Source: JAHRAH01 sp051009015
Lineage (GTDB): Bacteria > Pseudomonadota > Gammaproteobacteria > Tethybacterales > Persebacteraceae
Direction: 5' to 3'
Assembly: GCA_051009015.1 (NCBI GenBank)
Contig: JBPCWZ010000106.1
Location: 1 to 10,334 of the forward strand
Length of the DNA stretch: 10,334 bases
The notes beneath the pieces were generated by a model. The model had not been told where the DNA came from and made no database searches. It saw nothing but the letters and a program-made list of their open reading frames with translations. Shown here piece after piece: positions 6,252-10,334 of this stretch. Numbering within the stretch: the first letter of the stretch is position 1; each line of letters begins with the position of its first letter. The translations under genes were made by a program, and so were the position numbers.

Positions 6252-7061
6252 ATGACACAACAAAAAAACACGACTTCGCCCAAAACCGCGCGGCGCGGCA
6301 TTACGCTGGTGGAGATAGCCATCGTGCTGGTCATCGTCGGCTTGTTGCTCGGCGGCGTCCTCAAAGGGCAGGAACTCATCAACAACGCCAAAATCCGCAA
6401 CATCGCCGACAGGCAACTCTCGCTCAAAATCGCGTGGTATTCTTTCATCGCCAGATATCAGGCAATGCCGGGCGATTATGTTGATGCCGCGCAAAACATT
6501 CCCGGCGCGGGGGAAGCCAATGGATTCATGCATATCCCCGGCGATGGCATTATTACAGCGACGGAATCGCCAATAGTGTTTCAAAACCTGACCGCCGCCG
6601 GTTTTTTGCGCTGTCCGCAATGCACTGCAATGGTTGTTGCACCGGACCAACCCGTTATAAACGCGACGAACTCGCCGCAAAACAGTTACGGCGGCGTTAT
6701 GGCGATATACAACAGCGGCTATTTCCTCGCCTTCCCCCCCCCGCAACCGGAATACGCTTTCCGGGGCACAGGCAATGCCGGGGCGGCTTTGATGACGCAT
6801 TCGGGCCCGCTCATTCCGAGCAATATCGCCGCCGAAGTAGACCGCAAGATTGACGATGGCATCGCCAACGAAGGCGATTTGGTTTTTAACGGAACCATAT
6901 ATGGCTGGAATAACCCCGGACTTGCGATTAATCCGGGATGCATGACCAGTTCGGCAATAGAGCAAAGAAACCCGATGGCTATATCTTCCGTCGACCCACT
7001 TTGGTGGCGGCATGCGGATGCCCCGGTGCAAGCAAACTGCGGATTTTCGCTTTATCTCTAA
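6252..7061 (+). CDS. Type IV pilin-like prepilin 2 (tandem paralog)
   Basis: 269 residues, 25 nt after prepilin 1 and probably co-transcribed with it. The 16-residue leader ends TARRG, followed by ITLVEIAIVLVIVGLLLGG, again with Glu at mature position 5 and a non-Phe first residue. The four cysteines match those of prepilin 1: C121 and C124 (CPQC), C230 (GCM), C263 (NCGF). The two genes are almost identical at the nucleotide level over the first 150 bases or so of the mature region, and again around IPSNIAAEVDRKIDDG and LWWRHAD. Between these blocks they differ, mainly in the loop after CPQC and the stretch before the third cysteine. The start at 6252 is preferred over an ATG at 6246 because AGGAG (6240-6244) is then 7 nt away. 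Role as for prepilin 1. Confidence 0.88.
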   Translation: MTQQKNTTSPKTARRGITLVEIAIVLVIVGLLLGGVLKGQELINNAKIRNIADRQLSLKIAWYSFIARYQAMPGDYVDAAQNIPGAGEANGFMHIPGDGIITATESPIVFQNLTAAGFLRCPQCTAMVVAPDQPVINATNSPQNSYGGVMAIYNSGYFLAFPPPQPEYAFRGTGNAGAALMTHSGPLIPSNIAAEVDRKIDDGIANEGDLVFNGTIYGWNNPGLAINPGCMTSSAIEQRNPMAISSVDPLWWRHADAPVQANCGFSLYL

Positions 7062-7116
7062 TCCCCCGTCATTGGCTTTTTGCCGCTACCGCCTTTTTAG
7101 GGCGATGACGGCGGCA

Positions 7117-7125
7117 TGCTATAAT
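7117..7125 (+). promoter_or_regulatory. Candidate extended -10 promoter for the RNase R-like gene
   Basis: TGCTATAAT (7117-7125) is a perfect extended -10 (TGnTATAAT). No good -35 sits 16-18 bp upstream, which is tolerable for an extended -10. Transcription would begin near 7132, at or next to an ATG that opens a 20-codon reading frame overlapping the RNase start. Confidence 0.5.
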
Positions 7126-7180
7126 CTGCAAATGTCCGCTTTGCCATCTTGCCGATACTTGTGCGTATCTCCGGCGGCAT

Positions 7181-8710
7181 TTGCCGCCATCTAATCGCGC
7201 CGCCGTCATTCCTCCCGCAAACACTTCTTCTTCGCGCCGCCGCCCCCGTTTTGGCAAGGGCGGCGGAAGTTATGAATCGCTTGTTGATGCCCTTGTCGCC
7301 GAGCGCGGCTTGACAGACGGATTTGACGACTCGGCAAATGCCGAAGCCAAAAAAGCGGCGGCAAACTTTGGCGGTAATGACCGCCGCAAAGATTACCGCG
7401 ATACGCCTTTTGTAACCATTGACGATGACAGCGCGCGCGATTTTGACGACGCCGTCTATTGCCGCAAAGCCGATAATGATGACGCCGTTTTGCTTGTTGT
7501 CGCCATTGCCGATGTTGCGGCTTTTGTCGCCCCCGGCGGCGTTTTGGACAATGTCGCCAAACTGCGCGGCAACTCTGTCTATCTGCCCGACCGCGTTTTG
7601 CCGATGCTGCCGGCGGCGCTTTCGGAAGGCGCGTGTTCTTTGCGCCCGGGCGAAGACCGGTTTTGTCTGGCTTGCGAGATGGAAGTGCTTGACGGAATGG
7701 TGCGCGATTATTGTTTTCGGCGCGGCATTATGCGCTCGGCGCAAAGATTGAACTATCAAAACGCATCCAAGATGATGCGCAGCGGAGAACTTGCCCTTTT
7801 TGCCGAAATGACGGCGGCTTTCCGGCGGCGGCGGCGCGACAACGGCGGCTTGATGATAGAGCGCCCCGAAACCAAAGTCCGCCTGCAAAACGAAACCCTG
7901 CATCGCGAAGAAACCCGCCGCGATATCGCCCATTGGGCGATTGAAGAATGCATGATAGCCGCAAACCAATGCGCCGCCGATTTTTTGGTGCGGCGGCGGG
8001 TGCCGGCTTTGCATCGCGTGCACAAGAAACCGGCGGATGCCGGTATGCGAAAACTCGCCGGTGTATTGCGGCAGATGGCGATACCTTTCCCTTCGCGTCC
8101 GGTCGCGGCGGATTTTGGCTATGCGCTGGACATTGCCGACAGCCGCTCGCCGTCACTTGGCGCGGCTTTGACGCCGGTAATATTGGGCGCGCTCGGGCGG
8201 GCTGCATATTCGCCGGACGATGAAAGCGGGCATTATGGTTTGGCTTGCGAGCGTTATACGCATTTCACTTCGCCGATACGCCGCTATCCGGATTTGATAA
8301 CCCACCGCGCTTTATTGAAAGCGATGGGCGATGCCGATGGCAGGATAACGGCGGATTTGACGCAAACCGGAGAATATTGTTCGCAAACCGAGCATATCGC
8401 CGACAAGATGGAATGGCAGATTCGCCAGCGTTTATTTTGCCGCGCGGTGCAAGACGACATTGGCGAAGTTGCCGAAGGATACATTACCGGCGCGGCGGCA
8501 TTTGGCTTATTTGTCAATGCGCCAAAGTTGCGAGTGGAAGGAATGGTGCCTTTTTCCAAACTCCCCGGCTATTGGCAGTTTGACGAGCCATCGCAAAGCA
8601 TTACATCACGCGAAGGCAAAACCTTTTCGTTGGGCGACAAACTTAACATCCGTTTGGATTCGGTCATTGCCGAAAAGGGCAAAGTTAACTTTTCGGTGGT
8701 GGATTGTTAA
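7181..8710 (+). CDS. Short RNase R/RNase II-family 3'-5' exoribonuclease
   Basis: 509 residues, against roughly 800 for E. coli RNase R. The RNB catalytic domain is complete: TIDDDSARDFDDAV (79-92) carries the four metal-binding aspartates (D81, D87, D89, D90), followed by YLPDRVLPMLPAALSEGACS (134-153), IEECM (254-258) and YTHFTSPIRRYPDL (359-372). An S1 RNA-binding domain (about 428-508) closes the protein. The N-terminal helix-turn-helix and cold-shock domains of RNase R are absent, as is its basic lysine-rich tail. It would degrade RNA processively from the 3' end. The start is uncertain: the frame is open back to 7109, but TTG at 7181 is the only usual start codon ahead of the catalytic motif, with at best a weak GGCGG upstream. 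It may be read from TTG, by coupling to the overlapping short frame at 7132-7194, or be damaged at its 5' end. Activity is likely; paralog identity is unsettled. Confidence 0.85.
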   Translation: MPPSNRAAVIPPANTSSSRRRPRFGKGGGSYESLVDALVAERGLTDGFDDSANAEAKKAAANFGGNDRRKDYRDTPFVTIDDDSARDFDDAVYCRKADNDDAVLLVVAIADVAAFVAPGGVLDNVAKLRGNSVYLPDRVLPMLPAALSEGACSLRPGEDRFCLACEMEVLDGMVRDYCFRRGIMRSAQRLNYQNASKMMRSGELALFAEMTAAFRRRRRDNGGLMIERPETKVRLQNETLHREETRRDIAHWAIEECMIAANQCAADFLVRRRVPALHRVHKKPADAGMRKLAGVLRQMAIPFPSRPVAADFGYALDIADSRSPSLGAALTPVILGALGRAAYSPDDESGHYGLACERYTHFTSPIRRYPDLITHRALLKAMGDADGRITADLTQTGEYCSQTEHIADKMEWQIRQRLFCRAVQDDIGEVAEGYITGAAAFGLFVNAPKLRVEGMVPFSKLPGYWQFDEPSQSITSREGKTFSLGDKLNIRLDSVIAEKGKVNFSVVDC

Positions 8711-8716
8711 TAATTA

Positions 8717-8768
8717 TGAGTGCGCTTTGCGCACTCAGGGTTTGCCATTTGCGGCGGCTTTGCCGCCG
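8717..8768 (+). terminator. Tandem stem-loops after the RNase gene
   Basis: A 9-bp perfect stem TGAGTGCGC (8717-8725), loop TTT, GCGCACTCA (8729-8737) starts 7 nt after the stop codon. A second, CGGCGGC (8752-8758), loop TTT, GCCGCCG (8762-8768), follows. Neither has a long T-run, so they may act as weak terminators or as barriers to 3' decay. Confidence 0.45.
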
Positions 8769-8807
8769 TTTGTGCTCTCGCGCAAACAGCCAAACGGCAA
8801 AGGGTTG

Positions 8808-8833
8808 GGTTCCCACCTTCGCGGGAATGACAA
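8808..8833 (-). repeat. Degenerate ATTCCCGC palindrome
   Basis: TTCCCAC (8810-8816), loop CTTC, GCGGGAA (8821-8827), then TGACA, form a minus-oriented copy with one stem mismatch. The family flank GTTGG lies to its left (8804-8808). Confidence 0.7.
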
Positions 8834-8848
8834 CAAAAAAAGAATCAT

Positions 8849-8876
8849 CCCCCCCCCCCCTCCTTCCCCCCCCCCC
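8849..8876. repeat. Poly-C tracts (12 and 11 bases)
   Basis: C12 (8849-8860) and C11 (8866-8876) are separated by TCCTT, in a region that stays C-rich to about 8893. The minus strand reads as long G-runs and could form a G-quadruplex. Such tracts slip in replication and in sequencing, so their exact length is doubtful. No gene crosses them. Confidence 0.7.
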
Positions 8877-8897
8877 TCTTCGTCCCCTCCCCCTTTT

Positions 8898-8990
8898 GTC
8901 CTTCCCGCAAAATCGGGAATCCAACGCGCCCGATGGGGCGCCCGGCGGGAATGACGGAAAAGGCGGGAATGACGAGAAAGGCAGGGGGAA
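8898..8990 (+). repeat. Composite palindrome with half-site ladder, left flank of the GIY-YIG gene
   Basis: In order: a decayed full palindrome (CTTCCCGC at 8901, CGGGAAT ending at 8920), CCAAC, a perfect hairpin GCGCCC (8926-8931), loop GATG, GGGCGC (8936-8941), then a ladder of half-sites GGCGGGAATGACG at 8944 and 8962 and GGCAGGG at 8980, each 18 bp apart. The ladder points toward the nuclease gene and ends at its stop codon (8991). Confidence 0.8.
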
Positions 8991-9266
8991 TCAGACAATA
9001 TCATTATACAAATCGCGCCAGGCGGGATTCATATTGTTTATCAACTCCAACTTCCACAGCCGCCGCCATTTCTTAATCTGCTTTTCCCGTCCAATGGCGG
9101 ATGCCATATCGCCATGCGATTCAAAATATATCAACATCATCGCGCCGTGTTTTTTCACAAATCCGCCGGTTTCGCCGCTTTTGTGCCGATACACGCGGGC
9201 GGCAAGGTCGGAAGTTACGCCGGTGTATAAAGTGCCGTTCTCCCGGTTAGTCATAATGTAAACCAT
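8991..9266 (-). CDS. Small GIY-YIG endonuclease-fold protein
   Basis: 91 residues from the ATG at 9266, which has GGGAG about 9 nt upstream; an in-frame ATG at 9284 would add six residues but has a poorer site. It is a stand-alone GIY-YIG domain of the UPF0213/YhbQ-like type. VYIMTN (2-7) replaces the GIY strand, LYTGVTSDL (13-21) is the YIG strand, Arg24 sits in the helix that follows, and REKQIKKW (60-67) carries the likely metal-binding Glu61. Family members are single-domain proteins; a DNA nuclease role is predicted, and most are uncharacterised. The gene is bracketed by inverted composite palindromes (8898-8990 and 9307-9383) with almost no other sequence between them, which suggests a nuclease-repeat cassette. 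It could equally be a small chromosomal gene that repeats landed beside. Confidence 0.88.
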   Translation of the reverse strand: MVYIMTNRENGTLYTGVTSDLAARVYRHKSGETGGFVKKHGAMMLIYFESHGDMASAIGREKQIKKWRRLWKLELINNMNPAWRDLYNDIV

Positions 9267-9306
9267 TGGGTTTTTCTCCCGCATTGGTCAAATCTACCAC
9301 ACTTTG

Positions 9307-9383
9307 CGGTTCCCGCCTCCTCGTCATTCCCGCAGGGGCGCCCTGCGGGCGCGTTGGATTCCCGCTTTCGCGGGAATGACGGG
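9307..9383 (-). repeat. Composite palindrome, right flank of the GIY-YIG gene, inverted
   Basis: Read on the minus strand: full palindrome ATTCCCGC/GAAA/GCGGGAAT (9358-9377), CCAAC, then a long hairpin (CCCGCAGGG at 9329-9337, loop GCG, CCCTGCGGG at 9341-9349), GGGAATGACG, and a further half-site GCGGGAACC (about 9308-9316). The order of parts is the same as in 8898-8990, with opposite orientation, so the two copies face each other across the nuclease gene. Confidence 0.8.
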
Positions 9384-9399
9384 GGGCGGGCGGGGGGGG
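9381..9399 (+). other. G-rich tract able to form a G-quadruplex
   Basis: G6-C-G3-C-G8 can supply four runs of three G with short loops. It lies between the repeat at 9307-9383 and the prepilin 3 terminator. Ability to fold is predicted from sequence only. Confidence 0.45.
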
Positions 9400-9402
9400 C
9401 AT

Positions 9403-9436
9403 AAAAAAAGCGGCGCCTTTTGGGGCGCCGCTTTTT
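9403..9436 (-). terminator. Strong intrinsic terminator after prepilin 3 (bidirectional in form)
   Basis: AGCGGCGCC (9409-9417) pairs perfectly with GGCGCCGCT (9424-9432) across a 6-nt loop. The stem is flanked by A7 (9403-9409) on one side and T5 (9432-9436) on the other. On the minus strand this is a GC-rich stem followed by seven T, about 50 nt after the prepilin 3 stop. The repeats and the GIY-YIG gene lie beyond it, so the nuclease is probably not co-transcribed with the pilin. Confidence 0.9.
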
Positions 9437-9485
9437 GGGTTATACCGGCAAAATGTGGTGGTTGCCGGTATTGTTGGATGTGCGG

Positions 9486-10235
9486 TTACAGGTTGTTGGA
9501 AAAACCGCAGTTTGGCACCGGATTCTTAGTACCATGATGGCGATAGTAAAGCACATCCGCTTGGGTCAAACCTGTCGCATCCGTTTGAGCAGCCCTTGAC
9601 GAGGACATGCAATCCCCAAATGCGGGTTTGGTGCCACCTAAGCCAGTCCACTCGCTGAACACTACCTCGCCCTCATTGGCAACGCCGTCATCCGCTTTGG
9701 AATCCACCTGCTGGAGGACATTGCTCGGAATCAAAGGACCCGAAAGGATCATCAAACGCGGCTGGGTGTTGTCAACCCTGTTAGCATAAGCCAACGAAAC
9801 ATGGTATATCGCCATAGCGGCACCGTAAGCGTTGTGTACTGAGTTGGTGAGTCCAATGGTTACCATGGATGGCGTCGACTGCGTGCACTGCGCGCACTTC
9901 AGATAGCCGGCGGCTGTAAGGTGCTGCATTGCCTGCGGGGCATCGGTTGCACTGATAACACCATCGCCAGCTCCGTCTTTCGCCTGGGGAATATACTGGC
10001 TGGCGAAAGGATAATCGCCGGGCATACCGCCAAAACGGTCCAGGAAAGAGAACCACGACACTTTGAGGCCGTTTTGCTGGTCAATGATGGAGCGGACGCG
10101 GGCGTTGTTGATGAGTTCCTGCCCCTTGAGGACGCCGCCCAGAAGAATGCCGATGATGACCAGCACGATGGCGATCTCAATCAGCGTGACGCCGCGCCGC
10201 TTCGGCTGGGCGATGCTTTGTTTTTGTTTTGTCAT
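9486..10235 (-). CDS. Type IV pilin-like prepilin 3
   Basis: 249 residues, homologous to prepilins 1 and 2 but more divergent. The 15-residue leader ends PKRRG, then VTLIEIAIVLVIIGILLGG, with Glu at mature position 5 and Val as first mature residue. The hydrophobic helix is followed by the shared block LKGQELINNARVRSI. The four-cysteine pattern is kept: C114 and C117 (CAQC), C209 (DCM), C243 (NCGF), as are GAGDGVISATD, GPLIPSN and ADDGVANEGE. Codon choices differ from the other two (for example GTGTCG and TTCCTG), hinting at a different history or at selection for expression. The ATG at 10235 is chosen for its leader length and AAGGAA 9 nt upstream (10245-10250). With its own promoter and strong terminator it is a single-gene unit, and a good candidate for the most abundant subunit of the three; that is inference. 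Confidence 0.9.
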   Translation of the reverse strand: MTKQKQSIAQPKRRGVTLIEIAIVLVIIGILLGGVLKGQELINNARVRSIIDQQNGLKVSWFSFLDRFGGMPGDYPFASQYIPQAKDGAGDGVISATDAPQAMQHLTAAGYLKCAQCTQSTPSMVTIGLTNSVHNAYGAAMAIYHVSLAYANRVDNTQPRLMILSGPLIPSNVLQQVDSKADDGVANEGEVVFSEWTGLGGTKPAFGDCMSSSRAAQTDATGLTQADVLYYRHHGTKNPVPNCGFSNNL

Positions 10236-10277
10236 TGTGTGTTTTTCCTTTGGTGTGTTTTCACAAAATCCAGCGAT

Positions 10278-10307
10278 ATTATAACACAAAAATGCGCTTT
10301 GTGCTAA
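10278..10307 (-). promoter_or_regulatory. Sigma70-type promoter of prepilin 3
   Basis: Read on the minus strand, TTAGCA (10302-10307, 4 of 6 to the -35), an 18-bp spacer, and a perfect TATAAT (10278-10283). The surroundings are AT-rich. Transcription would start near 10271, giving a leader of about 35 nt. Confidence 0.7.
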
Positions 10308-10334
10308 TTTTTCGGATTTTTTTTCGGGTTGTGC

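Noticed and set aside
5663..7031. Two minus-strand frames of about 260 codons opposite the prepilins, similar to each other
   Set aside because: They resemble each other only because the prepilin genes they shadow are paralogous; the prepilin frames have signals, ribosome binding sites and conserved cysteines.
7066..7111. CCGTCAT / ATGACGG pairing after prepilin 2
   Set aside because: The arms are 32 nt apart with little pairing inside; it may be a decayed repeat or chance, too weak to call as a terminator.
7097..8023. 308-codon minus-strand frame opposite the RNase gene
   Set aside because: The plus-strand frame encodes a complete RNB catalytic domain; the antisense frame shows no recognisable domain and reflects codon bias.

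Overview
The window looks like part of a proteobacterial chromosome (gamma- or beta-like is my guess; nothing here fixes the class). The grounds are a SPOR-domain envelope protein, type IV-pilin-like proteins, an RNase R-family exonuclease, a purine-linked ABC transporter with an XdhC maturation protein, and many copies of a palindromic repeat with ATTCCCGC / GCGGGAAT arms. That repeat resembles the small dispersed palindromes of Neisseria (dRS3) and other Proteobacteria. Coding density is high and the genes look intact, but the spaces between them are unusually rich in palindromes.

Layout. (1) Positions 2-418, + strand: the 3' end of a SPOR-domain (FtsN/DedD-like) protein that enters from the left edge. 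(2) Positions 419-859: a convergent gap with no gene, holding two inverted arrays of the ATTCCCGC repeat. Between the arrays lie two tandem copies of a different two-hairpin module. (3) Positions 860-5247, - strand: a tight operon, xdhC > nupO-like ATPase > nupP-like permease > nupQ-like permease, with 4-nt overlaps. It would import purine nucleosides or related compounds and help mature xanthine dehydrogenase. The substrate-binding lipoprotein and the dehydrogenase subunits are not in view. One palindrome is built into the last codons of nupP. (4) Positions 5429-7061, + strand: two paralogous prepilins in tandem, diverging from xdhC. (5) Positions 7181-8710, + strand: a short RNase R-like exonuclease (RNB + S1) that lacks the N-terminal cold-shock domains and has only a TTG start. 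(6) Positions 8711-9485: palindrome-rich DNA with a small GIY-YIG nuclease gene (- strand) at its centre. The gene is bracketed by inverted composite repeats and by homopolymeric C or G tracts. (7) Positions 9486-10235, - strand: a third paralogous prepilin with its own near-consensus promoter and a strong terminator.

The most distinctive signal is the combination in the right half. Three paralogous four-cysteine prepilins surround a compact nuclease cassette whose flanks are inverted copies of a composite palindrome ending in an 18-bp-period ladder of half-sites. Whether the nuclease moves or maintains the repeats, and whether the repeats help the pilin genes recombine, is inference. No genome-wide copy counts could be made here.
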